A stretch of 47,320 bases of DNA, taken from contig JABXHQ010000074.1 of the NCBI GenBank assembly GCA_013373545.1, positions 1-47,320 of the forward strand, in the 5' to 3' direction. The DNA is from Gammaproteobacteria bacterium. Its GTDB lineage: Bacteria > Pseudomonadota > Gammaproteobacteria > Enterobacterales > Kangiellaceae. Each line of letters starts with the position of its first letter. The stretch's first letter is position 1. This document shows, piece after piece, positions 7,823 through 16,638 of this stretch. The notes beneath the pieces were generated by a model. It was not told where the DNA came from. It did no database searches and was given only the letters and a program-made list of their open reading frames with translations. Made by a program: the position numbers and the translations under genes.

Positions 7823-10800
7823 GCGATATTTTCGTCGCTAAGTAAGCGATAGATCCGGTGGGTGTGATTAAAACCTTTAAAGGAAAACTCATCCACAAGG
7901 TCAAAATTAAAATTCGATTCGGCTTGAGCGAAAATTGGATAGCTGACTAATACATCCCCTGGTTCACATAAAGACTGGATACGTGCCGCGAGGTTCACGC
8001 CGCTACCAATTGCGCGAAACACAATCATTTCTTCGGAACCAAAGTTACCCAAAGTGACATAAGATTGATGGATCCCGATGCGCAACTCTAGCGATTGGTC
8101 GAGTCCGGTGGCACGCCATTTTTCCGCCAATTGTGCTATAGATGCTTGCATGGCAACCGCCAACTGCGTTGCTTGTACCGCTTGTGATTCTTTATCGAGG
8201 TGTTCCAGTGCACCAAAAAGTACGACTAAGCCATCGCCGAGGACTTCATTAAGTAAACCGTTATGCGCTGATATAATTCGGCTCATTGAAGATAAAAACT
8301 CGTTCAATACATCGGTTACCGTTTCCGGCTCAAAGCGATCAGAAAACTCAGTGAAACCGACCAAGTCGGCAAATAATACCGAGATACAACGCCGCTCTGG
8401 TTGAATGTCTTTAAAGTTTTCACCATCAATAATGCGCTCCACTAATTGGCGTGGGAAGTAACGTCCCAGCTGATCACAAGTTTGCTCCATCGCCTTTAGG
8501 CGTAGGCTTTCTTCTTGTGCGTGGAATACCCGTCGCAACATCAATAAGTTTGACACGCGAGCCATTAAAATACTGCGATCGATTGGTTTGCTGATGTAGT
8601 CGTTTGCGCCAACCGCTAGTCCAGTATTAATATCCTCCGGTTGATTTTTGGCGGACAATAACAAGATTGGTAATTCGAGTAACGAATGCTGTTGGCGAAT
8701 TTTTTCCGTGGCTTCAAAACCTGACATGCGCGGCATCATGACATCTAAAATGATCAAGTCGTAATCATGACTAAGTACTTTTTCGACGGCCTCTTGTCCA
8801 TCGATGGCTTCGCTAACCCGGTACTGATGCATGGTTAAAAAGTCACTTAGCACTTGGCGGTTTAATGCGTCGTCATCAACAATTAAAATATGCGCTTGCT
8901 GACGATTAGGGTTAGGCTGGGTAATGGAAGCGGGCTTGGCGGGTTTTAACGCCGGCGTCATTACATCGGGCTCTTCGGTAATTGCTGCTGTAGCATTTGG
9001 CAAATTTTGCTCGTCGCTAATGGGCAAAGTAAAGAAAAAAGAAGAGCCCGTATTTTCTTTAGAGCGCACCCAAATCTCACCCTCGTGCAGTTCAATGAGT
9101 TGGCGGGTAACGGCTAGCCCTAACCCGGTACCACTCTTTAAGGTACGTCCAACGTTTTCTAATTGCTCGAATGGTTTAAAAATAACTTTTAATTTGTCCG
9201 AAGCGATCCCAACACCACTGTCTTTTACACAGATCTCGACTCGATTATCAATCACTCGTGCAGTCAGTTCGATGTAACCTTCATCGGTATATTTAATCGC
9301 ATTGCCGAGTAGGTTATACAAAATTTGGCGTAACCGATTCTCATCCGCCAACACCGGCGGTAAAAACTGCGGTAATGAATTAGTCAGCTGTAACTGCTTT
9401 TCTTCGGCTAACGGTTTTAGCAAGTTCATCACAACTTTCGCTGCAACTCGTAAATCGACAGGGCCTTTATTTAGCAGTAATCCGTGATGACGTAACTTTT
9501 TAAAATCTAAGATTTCATTTACTTGATGCGCCAAGCGCTTACCGCTATCGATTATCAAGTTAAGATGACCATAAGCTTTATCGTTTAATGGACCGGCAAT
9601 CCCTTCGCGCAAACTTTCTGCAATACCTATGATTCCATTTAGAGGCGTGCGTAACTCATGCGAAGTATTCGCCAAAAATTCGTCTTTTAATTTATCAACA
9701 CGCAATAAATGTTCATTAATTTCTTGTTGTTCTTTCAACTTTCTAGCATGACGATAAATATAAAAACTAACGACTGAAAGTAACAAAAGTAAGTACAGTG
9801 AGTAAGCCCACCAAGTCGCCCATAGTGGAGGTTTAATGGCAATGTTCAAGGTGTAAACATCTTCAAACCAAATTTCATCGCTGTTGGTCGACTTAAATTC
9901 AAATTGATAGTTACCTGAGCTTAAATTGCCGTATATGGCTGAGTTCTTTCCTTTTATTGTGCGCCAGTCAGATTCATAAGGTAACAAACGATAGGCATAA
10001 GAAATTCGTGATGGTGTTTGTAAATCGAGCGCACTGAACTTTAATTGCAGGTTGTTTTGATCGTGTTCTAAAGTTAAATTTTCAATTGGACTCCATTGGT
10101 TGGGTTGTAATATTGGTTGTCCATTGATTTGAATTTCTGTCAGCACCTTGTTTGGTTTAAATTGGTTTTCACTGATCCCTTTTGGGTTAATTACCGCAAC
10201 GCCCGATACGCTACCAAAATAAAGCAAACCGGAACGAGATTTTAACACTGAATTACCATTGAACTCGTCGGCAGGCAAACCGTCGATGTTGGTAAAGTTC
10301 TTAAAACTTTGAGTGTCAGGATTAAAGCGACTTAAGCCACGGTTTGTGCTAAGCCAAAGGTATCCGGAGTCGTCTGCAACAATTCCGTAAATAGAGTTAT
10401 TCGGCAAACCATCTTTTTCGGTAAAGGAGTAAAACTTAAAGTTGCCGTTAATACGATCTTGTTGCCTTAATAAGTTCAAGCCATTATAAGTTCCAATCCA
10501 AAGGTTACCTTGGTTGTCTTGATAAATTGAACGTACAGTATCATCACTTATACTATTTTCATTATCAATATTGTTGCGAAAGGTTAGCGTTTGTCGAAAT
10601 TCAGGATCGTAACGCTGTAATCCGCTATCCCAAGTACCAAACCACATAATGCCTTGATCATCTTGAAACATCGTATACACAGCTGACGTTCCGAGTTCGC
10701 CGACTGATGCATAGCGGAAATCTTCAATAAGACTGCCATCTTTAGAGTTGAGCAACGCTAGCCCTTCATCGGTTGCAACCCATATATTGTCCATACGATC

Positions 10801-12255
10801 GCGAGTTATTGCGCGAATTCTCGAATTACTAAAGTATCCTTGCAAGAAACTACTGCGATCGAATACTTGGGCGCGATTGGTTGGTCCGTTGGGATCAAAT
10901 CGAGCCACCTGACCTTGTTGATTACCAAACCAAATCTTGCCGCTTTGGTCGAGCGTTAATGCCGTTATTCGATTGCTTACTTCTTTGCCATCTTGATCCA
11001 AAAATCGATTAAAATGTCGATACTCTTGAGTACTTGGATCATAGCGATCAATACCGTTTAGAGTCGCAATCCATAATAGCCCCTCGTCATCTTGAGCAAT
11101 ATTCCAGACAAAGTTATGGGCTAAACTATTATTATCAAACGGAGAGTGTTGTAACCGCGAAAAGTTTTGAAAATAGGGTGTGGTTTTGTTTAACCCGCCA
11201 CCTGCTGTTCCAATCCAGATTTGTCCCGAGCGATCTTCAATAATCGTCCAAACGTCATTAATTGACAGGCTATGATTATCGGCGGCATTACGTTGGAAAT
11301 GAAAAAATTCATTGCTCGCTCTAGGCTTTAAGTTAACACCACCCTGTTCCGTACCGACCCATAAATTGCCTTTTGAGTCGCGCATGATAGTTTGGATGTT
11401 ATTCGAGCTTAACGACCGCGGATCGTTATTATCGTAGGAGAATTGCTTAAAGTCATAATCATTATTGATAAGATGAAAAAGTCCATCGAGTTGGGTGCCA
11501 ATCCAAAGACTATCGTCCTCATCTAAAAATAACGCATTAATTCGAGTCGGTGCGGCAAAATCATCAAAGCGATGAAAAGCTAATTGTTCCGGGTCAAACC
11601 AACTAAGCATATCGGTGGTTGCGACAAATAAGCCATCTTTGCCATCACTGGTAATCGCACTCACGCTACCATTTGGAATGGATTGTGGATCAAGCGGATT
11701 ATGGTAAAAATGAACAAAATTTTGGGTTTGCGGCTGATACAGATTAAGACCGTTAAAGGTTCCTATCCACAGGCGGTTTTGGTTATCTAAGTGAAGCGAG
11801 GTAATTTGATTGTGGCTGAGGCTGTTAAAGTCGCTCGCAGAAGCGGTAAACCGGGTTACGTTTCCAGTGGCCGGGTTAAGTAAGTTTAAGCCACCTTGAG
11901 CAGTGCCTATCCAAAGTAAACCTTGGGGATCCTCGAGTACCGCGGTAATAACGTTACTGGATAAAGAGTTTGCATTTTTCGAGTCATATTTATAAGAGGT
12001 AAACTCATAACCGTCGTATTTGTGCAGACCATCATGGGTGCCTATCCAAAGGAAACCATGGCGATCTTGCAACATGGTGCTAATGGTATTTTGAGGTAAT
12101 CCATCTTGGCTGGTAATGTGATTAAAACTAAGTTTTTCTAAATACTCGTTGCCGCTGACCGGCGGCGCAATAAACGGCAGCCACAAGACGAACACGAAAA
12201 GTGCTAATCGAAGCTTGGAAACTATTTGTGGGCGCGCGGAGAATTTAGAATTCAT
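7819..12255 (-). CDS. Giant hybrid sensor: two propellers, histidine kinase, receiver and class III nucleotidyl cyclase
   Basis: A 1478-residue membrane protein. A signal peptide or anchor (about 15-35) is followed by 14 sensor-propeller repeats of the LWIGT..GL type to about residue 700, enough for two seven-bladed propellers. Then come a Y_Y_Y domain (about 735-805), a membrane helix (about 810-832), the HisKA domain with SHELRTPLNG (His near 866), HATPase with N box (about 987) and GTGLGLAV (about 1043), a receiver (about 1120-1240, phospho-Asp near 1170 in ILDVMMPRMSG), and a C-terminal class III cyclase (about 1285-1470). Both cyclase metal aspartates are present (FADLVGF; GDGLVVLFG), as are the catalytic Asn and Arg in GVNLAAR. 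The usual adenine-selecting Lys is Glu (NEVLGD). The expected role is periplasmic signal to phosphorelay to cyclic nucleotide. It appears monocistronic. Confidence 0.9.
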   Translation of the reverse strand: MNSKFSARPQIVSKLRLALFVFVLWLPFIAPPVSGNEYLEKLSFNHITSQDGLPQNTISTMLQDRHGFLWIGTHDGLHKYDGYEFTSYKYDSKNANSLSSNVITAVLEDPQGLLWIGTAQGGLNLLNPATGNVTRFTASASDFNSLSHNQITSLHLDNQNRLWIGTFNGLNLYQPQTQNFVHFYHNPLDPQSIPNGSVSAITSDGKDGLFVATTDMLSWFDPEQLAFHRFDDFAAPTRINALFLDEDDSLWIGTQLDGLFHLINNDYDFKQFSYDNNDPRSLSSNNIQTIMRDSKGNLWVGTEQGGVNLKPRASNEFFHFQRNAADNHSLSINDVWTIIEDRSGQIWIGTAGGGLNKTTPYFQNFSRLQHSPFDNNSLAHNFVWNIAQDDEGLLWIATLNGIDRYDPSTQEYRHFNRFLDQDGKEVSNRITALTLDQSGKIWFGNQQGQVARFDPNGPTNRAQVFDRSSFLQGYFSNSRIRAITRDRMDNIWVATDEGLALLNSKDGSLIEDFRYASVGELGTSAVYTMFQDDQGIMWFGTWDSGLQRYDPEFRQTLTFRNNIDNENSISDDTVRSIYQDNQGNLWIGTYNGLNLLRQQDRINGNFKFYSFTEKDGLPNNSIYGIVADDSGYLWLSTNRGLSRFNPDTQSFKNFTNIDGLPADEFNGNSVLKSRSGLLYFGSVSGVAVINPKGISENQFKPNKVLTEIQINGQPILQPNQWSPIENLTLEHDQNNLQLKFSALDLQTPSRISYAYRLLPYESDWRTIKGKNSAIYGNLSSGNYQFEFKSTNSDEIWFEDVYTLNIAIKPPLWATWWAYSLYLLLLLSVVSFYIYRHARKLKEQQEINEHLLRVDKLKDEFLANTSHELRTPLNGIIGIAESLREGIAGPLNDKAYGHLNLIIDSGKRLAHQVNEILDFKKLRHHGLLLNKGPVDLRVAAKVVMNLLKPLAEEKQLQLTNSLPQFLPPVLADENRLRQILYNLLGNAIKYTDEGYIELTARVIDNRVEICVKDSGVGIASDKLKVIFKPFEQLENVGRTLKSGTGLGLAVTRQLIELHEGEIWVRSKENTGSSFFFTLPISDEQNLPNATAAITEEPDVMTPALKPAKPASITQPNPNRQQAHILIVDDDALNRQVLSDFLTMHQYRVSEAIDGQEAVEKVLSHDYDLIILDVMMPRMSGFEATEKIRQQHSLLELPILLLSAKNQPEDINTGLAVGANDYISKPIDRSILMARVSNLLMLRRVFHAQEESLRLKAMEQTCDQLGRYFPRQLVERIIDGENFKDIQPERRCISVLFADLVGFTEFSDRFEPETVTDVLNEFLSSMSRIISAHNGLLNEVLGDGLVVLFGALEHLDKESQAVQATQLAVAMQASIAQLAEKWRATGLDQSLELRIGIHQSYVTLGNFGSEEMIVFRAIGSGVNLAARIQSLCEPGDVLVSYPIFAQAESNFNFDLVDEFSFKGFNHTHRIYRLLSDENIA

Positions 12256-12382
12256 TCAATAAGTTAGTTTTAATGCGTTAGACTTAGTTTAACTCATTCT
12301 GGTTATAAAAAAACCTGCAAACAGACGATCGAGTCGTTAAACTTAGGATTTGTGAATTCAGTAGAGTAATAAGGAGTCAGCC

Positions 12383-13681
12383 ATGGCGCAATTGCCCCAG
12401 GCATCGGCTGAAGAGCGCTCGCTTGATGCGGTTCCAAACGCCCCCGATAGACATAAACCGGTTGGGTTTATATTACGCTTAGCAAAAGCGTTACATACTT
12501 ACGGGGTCCCTGCATACGAGTTAGAGACGACTTTATCTGCCTGCGCGCGCAAGCTTGGCTATGGTTTGCAATGTTTGTCGCTGCCAACCAGTATTACGAT
12601 GTCGCTGATGCGCAAAAAGGAACATGTGCAAACCTTCGTGATTCGCGTGGCTCCGGGGGAAGTCCACTTGGATAAACTGCGCCGCGTGAGCGATGTAGCC
12701 CATCAAGTGATGACTGGCGAAATGACGACTGCTGCAGGAGCCGATGAGCTGCACAATATCAATCAGGCACGTCCTTCATACTCTATGTGGTTGGTATTAC
12801 TCGCTTTTGGTTTGGTATCGGCGTCTGTAGGGCGATTATTTGGTGGCGGGCTTAACGAAGTGATCGGCGCTATGTCGGCGGGTTTGGCGCTTGGCATCTT
12901 AACTATTATCTCTGCCCGCATTCCTCTGCTTGCCCACTTGCTACCTGCCACTGCCGCGTTATTGAGCACCCTGGTGGCTTATGTCACGGCGCTTTGGCTT
13001 CCGGGAACCGAAGTCTACATTGCAATTGTGTCTGGACTTATAATTTTATTACCGGGGCTGACGCTAACCATTGCAATGGCTGAACTGGCGACTCAAAACC
13101 TGATGTCGGGTACTGCACGGCTATTTGGCGCTGGCACGGTGTTTATTTTAATGGCGTTTGGTATTGTGATTGGTAACCATCTTGCAGAGGTGTTGTCGCT
13201 GCAAGATGTGGCGATGAATCATCGTGTCACGCCGTTACCCGCATGGACCGAGTGGTTGTCAGTACTGATGGGGTCGATTGCGCTAGTTATTTTATTTCAG
13301 GCGCGCTTAAAAGAGGCAATTTGGGTCATTGCCGGTGGTTTTATTGCCTTTACCGCGACTAAATATGCAGGCCTTTTCTTCAACAATGCCATGACGGCGT
13401 TTATCGGTGCGATTGCGGTGGGCAGTTGCGCGAATCTGGTTTCTCGTTTTAGTGGTGTGCCGGGGGCAACCTTGGTGGTGCCAGGATTTATCATTTTGGT
13501 ACCGGGGTCGGTTGGATTTAAAAGTCTTATGGCGTTAGTCGAACATGATGTCGTCAGAGGACTGGATACGGCATTTAATATGACCCTGGTGGGCATTTCT
13601 TTAGTCGCTGGCTTATTGATTTCATCGCTGGTAACGTTACCCAAAGCTAGTGCTGTTCAAGAGTTAGACACGGAGCTATAA
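12383..13681 (+). CDS. ThrE-family threonine/serine exporter
   Basis: A 432-residue protein with the fused architecture of ThrE: an N-terminal cytoplasmic-facing domain (about 25-130, with GFILRLAKALHTYGVPAYELE and CLSLPTSITMS) followed by about ten membrane segments that cover the DUF1212 and DUF3815 regions (PGLTLTIAMAELATQNLMSGTARL; PGATLVVPGFIILVPGSVGFK). E. coli carries the two halves as separate YjjP and YjjB proteins. The family exports threonine and serine. The start at 12383 has a strong AAGGAG eight bases upstream. A small membrane protein gene follows after two bases. Confidence 0.87.
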   Translation: MAQLPQASAEERSLDAVPNAPDRHKPVGFILRLAKALHTYGVPAYELETTLSACARKLGYGLQCLSLPTSITMSLMRKKEHVQTFVIRVAPGEVHLDKLRRVSDVAHQVMTGEMTTAAGADELHNINQARPSYSMWLVLLAFGLVSASVGRLFGGGLNEVIGAMSAGLALGILTIISARIPLLAHLLPATAALLSTLVAYVTALWLPGTEVYIAIVSGLIILLPGLTLTIAMAELATQNLMSGTARLFGAGTVFILMAFGIVIGNHLAEVLSLQDVAMNHRVTPLPAWTEWLSVLMGSIALVILFQARLKEAIWVIAGGFIAFTATKYAGLFFNNAMTAFIGAIAVGSCANLVSRFSGVPGATLVVPGFIILVPGSVGFKSLMALVEHDVVRGLDTAFNMTLVGISLVAGLLISSLVTLPKASAVQELDTEL

Positions 13682-13683
13682 CG

Positions 13684-13977
13684 ATGAATAAAGCCGGGGC
13701 ATTGAGCGTATTTTTACTGGCCATTGTTATCGCTGTAGCCGCATACTTGCGGCATGATAATCAAACCGAGGTCTATCAGTTCTGTCAACAAACCTTTGTT
13801 GGTATGAAAGCAGCTCGATTGCAACAGCTGGCTCTCGAGCACGGTTTACTACTAGAGCACCACTCACCGCATGAGGTTAGCATCCAAGTTGCCGATCCTC
13901 TACCTTGGGTGAGTTCGGCTAGCTGTTTGATTCAACTGCAAGATGCCACCGTAACTATGCGTGAATTTAGTCGTTAA
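13684..13977 (+). CDS. Small membrane-anchored protein of unknown function
   Basis: A 97-residue protein with one N-terminal membrane helix (about 5-22, GALSVFLLAIVIAVAAY) and a soluble remainder containing two cysteines (FCQQTF; SSCLIQLQ) that could form a disulfide outside the cytoplasm. It begins two bases after the ThrE-type exporter gene, so it is almost certainly cotranscribed. No family is recognised. Its end overlaps the convergent DUF3149 gene by eleven bases. Confidence 0.65.
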   Translation: MNKAGALSVFLLAIVIAVAAYLRHDNQTEVYQFCQQTFVGMKAARLQQLALEHGLLLEHHSPHEVSIQVADPLPWVSSASCLIQLQDATVTMREFSR

Positions 13978-14143
13978 CGGGCTGTTTTCTAGAGTTCGCT
14001 TTAACTTTTTCTTGGGCTTCAGCGTCGTGCATTTTTTTAATAAAGAGTCGTGCGAAAAACGCCATCATTATCATCGTGACAACGATCACCGCGAGACTTA
14101 ATTGACCAACCCATGTACCGAGTAATTCTTTCCAAACTTCCAT
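13967..14143 (-). CDS. DUF3149-like single-pass membrane protein
   Basis: A 58-residue ORF on the minus strand, ATG at 14143 and TAA at 13967-13969. It reads MEVWKELLGTWVGQLSLAVI, then a hydrophobic helix (about 14-36), then FIKKMHDAEAQEKVKA and a polar tail. The W-K-x-L-x-x-x-x-V-G-x-L-S-L start, the single helix and the F-I/M-K-K-M motif fit the short DUF3149 family of gammaproteobacterial inner-membrane proteins. Function is unknown. Its end overlaps the ThrE-linked small gene tail to tail. Confidence 0.7.
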   Translation of the reverse strand: MEVWKELLGTWVGQLSLAVIVVTMIMMAFFARLFIKKMHDAEAQEKVKANSRKQPVND

Positions 14144-14231
14144 AACATTTACCTACCTAGCGGACAAAAATTATATTGAACAACTTTATCTTAAGGACGT
14201 AGGATTATTTGGGTACTGATCGAGATCAAAA

Positions 14232-14633
14232 CTAAGATTGTTGATTAACCGCTAAGATCCGATTCGCTGGTACACGAAATTGTTGTTTTAAATAAGTTTT
14301 AAATTCAGCGTCATAGTCTTGTAGATCAATCGCATAGTCCATGCACGCTAACCACGCATCAGCGTCAGCGGCAGTGAGTGTTAAATGGCGGTGGGCAGCG
14401 GGTATGTTAATCGGCCCAAAATTTTCTTGATAGCGCTTCGGGCCTCCTAACCAACCACATAAAAAATAATAGAGCTTACTGCGCGATTCGGTTAAGTCTG
14501 CTGCATGCATGTTTCGAATGGATTGGGCGTGTTGTAGCGAATCCATGGCATCGTAAAAGTCATTCACTAGTTTCAATACACCACTTTCTGCCCCGGCTGC
14601 TTGGAAGGATGCATCCAGTTGTCCAAATAACAT
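14232..14633 (-). CDS. Group II truncated haemoglobin
   Basis: A 2/2 haemoglobin of 133 residues from the ATG at 14633, which has AAGGA seven bases upstream; ATGs at 14639 and 14660 are possible longer starts. Diagnostic stretches are LVNDFYDAMDS, IRNMHAADLTESRSKLYYFLCGWLGGPKRY, and AHRHLTLTAADADAWLACM, with the proximal haem-ligand His in the last and the distal-pocket Trp in the family position. Group II globins bind O2 or NO, or assist redox chemistry. The gene is divergent from the nitrilase gene across a short gap, and appears to be single. Confidence 0.88.
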   Translation of the reverse strand: MLFGQLDASFQAAGAESGVLKLVNDFYDAMDSLQHAQSIRNMHAADLTESRSKLYYFLCGWLGGPKRYQENFGPINIPAAHRHLTLTAADADAWLACMDYAIDLQDYDAEFKTYLKQQFRVPANRILAVNQQS

Positions 14634-14728
14634 GTTCATTTCCTTAACAAAAAATTTCATGCTAGTTTATCTAAACTCAGGTTTTAAAAACATAAGCTTC
14701 TCGAGATACTGAATGCTAAGGAGTGAAT

Positions 14729-15706
14729 ATGACCGCTAAGCTCACTGTGGCAATGGCACAAATTCAACCGGTTTGGCTGAACCAAACGGCTACGATAGAA
14801 AAAATTAATTTATACCTAATTGAAGCAGCCAAAAATGGTGCGCAACTGGTGGCATTTGGCGAGGGGCTACTACCTGGCTATCCGTTTTGGCTGGAGCTAA
14901 CGTCGGGGGCCGAGTTTAACAGTCAACCGCAAAAAGAAATGTTTGCTCATTATGTAAATCAAGCCATTAATATTGAGCAAGGCGACCTTAAAATGTTGCA
15001 AGCGACCTGTCAGCAGCATCAGATCGCGGCTTATATCGGATGCATCGAGCGCACTGCAGAGCGTGGGGTTAGTTTGTATTGCTCGATGGTATACATTGAC
15101 CAAAATGGTCGTATTGGTTCGATACATCGTAAACTAATGCCAACATACGAAGAACGTTTAGTGTGGTCTCCTGGTGACGGCCATGGCTTGCGCGTCCATG
15201 ATCTTGAGGGCTTTAAAGTGGGCGGACTTAATTGCTGGGAGAACTGGATCCCGATGGCGCGCCAATCGCTTTACGCTCAAGGTGAACAGTTTCATGTTGC
15301 TATTTGGCCGGGAAACCTCCGCAACACAGTAGACATTACGCGGTTTATCGCGCAAGAGGCACGCTCGTTTGTGATGTCAGTGAGCGCTTTAATCAATCCT
15401 TATGATATTGACCCTGAGCTACCACTGGCGGCCACTATTAAACAAGCGATGCAAGAACATGTTACGGAACAAAACCCTTGGTTTGCCAATGGTGGATCTT
15501 GCCTCGCTGGCCCCGATGGGCAGTGGATAGTTGAGCCAATAATCGAGCAAGAAGGTATTACCCTGGCTACCGTAGATTTAAATAGCGTGTATCAAGAACG
15601 GCAAAACTTCGATCCTGCTGGTCATTACTCGCGTCCTGATGTTTTACAGTTAAAAGTTAACCGTCAACGACAAGCGACCGCTATCTTTAATGATGCGAAT
15701 GAGTAA
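14729..15706 (+). CDS. Nitrilase-type carbon-nitrogen hydrolase
   Basis: A 325-residue enzyme with the Glu-Lys-Cys triad of the nitrilase superfamily: Glu45 in AFGEGLLPGYP, Lys135 in HRKLMPTYEE, and Cys169 in GGLNCWENW. The C-W-E-N form at the nucleophile and the R-x-x-W-x-P-G-D-G segment point to the true nitrilase/cyanide-hydrolase branch rather than amidases. The reaction expected is nitrile to carboxylate plus ammonia. The ATG at 14729 was chosen because AAGGAG ends five bases before it; an upstream GTG overlaps that ribosome-binding site. Substrate is unknown. The next gene starts 93 bases later and may have its own promoter. Confidence 0.88.
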   Translation: MTAKLTVAMAQIQPVWLNQTATIEKINLYLIEAAKNGAQLVAFGEGLLPGYPFWLELTSGAEFNSQPQKEMFAHYVNQAINIEQGDLKMLQATCQQHQIAAYIGCIERTAERGVSLYCSMVYIDQNGRIGSIHRKLMPTYEERLVWSPGDGHGLRVHDLEGFKVGGLNCWENWIPMARQSLYAQGEQFHVAIWPGNLRNTVDITRFIAQEARSFVMSVSALINPYDIDPELPLAATIKQAMQEHVTEQNPWFANGGSCLAGPDGQWIVEPIIEQEGITLATVDLNSVYQERQNFDPAGHYSRPDVLQLKVNRQRQATAIFNDANE

Positions 15707-15799
15707 GATATCGTTACAACTCTGAGGTTAGATTCAACATTCATCAACATTAAATTTGCGTAAACTCAGTTCACGCTTTTTGATTTGGAGATAATAACA

Positions 15800-16519
15800 A
15801 TGAGTGTTAGCAAATTTGTAATGGGGACCGCCTTAATGGCGACATTCACTATAGCCGCAGCGAATAATTTTGCAGGTCGATCGGTAGAAGATAAACTTCG
15901 CGATGCCACCAGTAAGCCGGAAGCTATTATGTCAATGATGGCGATTAAAAAAGGCGATGCAGTTCTCGACTTTTTAGGTGGCGGTGGCTACTACAGCGAA
16001 CTTTTAGCAACAGCTGTTGGTGCACAAGGAAAAGTAATTTTACACAATAATCAAGCTTACTTGCCTTATGTTGATAAAGCACTGGAACAACGACTGTCTG
16101 GCAATCGCTTGCCGAATGTAACCAGTTTAGTCAGTGAGTATGATGATTTAAAACTCGGCGACGAACAATTTGAACATATATTTTTGGTGCTTGGCTACCA
16201 CGATATGCACTATGTCGATAAAGGTTGGGAAATGAATATTGATGTGGTCTTTCCGCAACTGCACGCAGCTTTAAAGCCGGGCGGTCAGTTGTTAATTATT
16301 GATCATCAAAGTGCCCCGGGTCGAGGTACCAAGGATACCAAGTCGCTGCATCGTATTGAGAAGAGTTTCGCGATTAAGGATATTGAGAGTCGCGGTTTTA
16401 AGTTACTAAAAGATTCTGACCTGTTAAGCAATCAAACCGATGATTACTCGCAATCGGTATTTGAAAAGTCATTGCGTCGTAAGACCGATCGCTTCGTTTT
16501 GATATTTACCAAGCAGTAG
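15800..16519 (+). CDS. Predicted exported SAM-dependent methyltransferase
   Basis: A 239-residue class I methyltransferase-like protein of the COG4798 type. Residues 1-22 form a signal peptide ending in an Ala-rich cleavage region (TIAAA-NNF). The SAM-binding motif I is VLDFLGGGGYYSELLATAVG (about 53-72). Later come the acidic FEHIFLVLGYHDMHY and the post-motif segment LHAALKPGGQLLIIDH. The chosen ATG follows TTGGAG. Export of a methyltransferase fold is odd because SAM is cytoplasmic. Family members are often annotated as methyltransferases without proof. A hairpin follows the stop. Confidence 0.75.
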   Translation: MSVSKFVMGTALMATFTIAAANNFAGRSVEDKLRDATSKPEAIMSMMAIKKGDAVLDFLGGGGYYSELLATAVGAQGKVILHNNQAYLPYVDKALEQRLSGNRLPNVTSLVSEYDDLKLGDEQFEHIFLVLGYHDMHYVDKGWEMNIDVVFPQLHAALKPGGQLLIIDHQSAPGRGTKDTKSLHRIEKSFAIKDIESRGFKLLKDSDLLSNQTDDYSQSVFEKSLRRKTDRFVLIFTKQ

Positions 16520-16534
16520 TCAACTAGAGCGAAA

Positions 16535-16573
16535 TTGCTGCTGTCGCCAATAAGGACAGCAGCAAAAAAAAAT
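16535..16573 (+). terminator. Hairpin after the exported methyltransferase gene
   Basis: TTGCTGCTGTC (16535-16545) and GACAGCAGCAA (16555-16565) are perfect 11-base arms with a nine-base loop, followed by a run of ten A residues. On the plus strand this lacks the usual U-tract, so it may act as a transcript-end stabiliser or pause instead of a classic intrinsic terminator. Confidence 0.55.
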
Positions 16574-16638
16574 TGCGACCACCGGTGGGTTTTATCGTCT
16601 TTACTAAATGTAACTCAACCTTTTAGGAGACAAAACCG

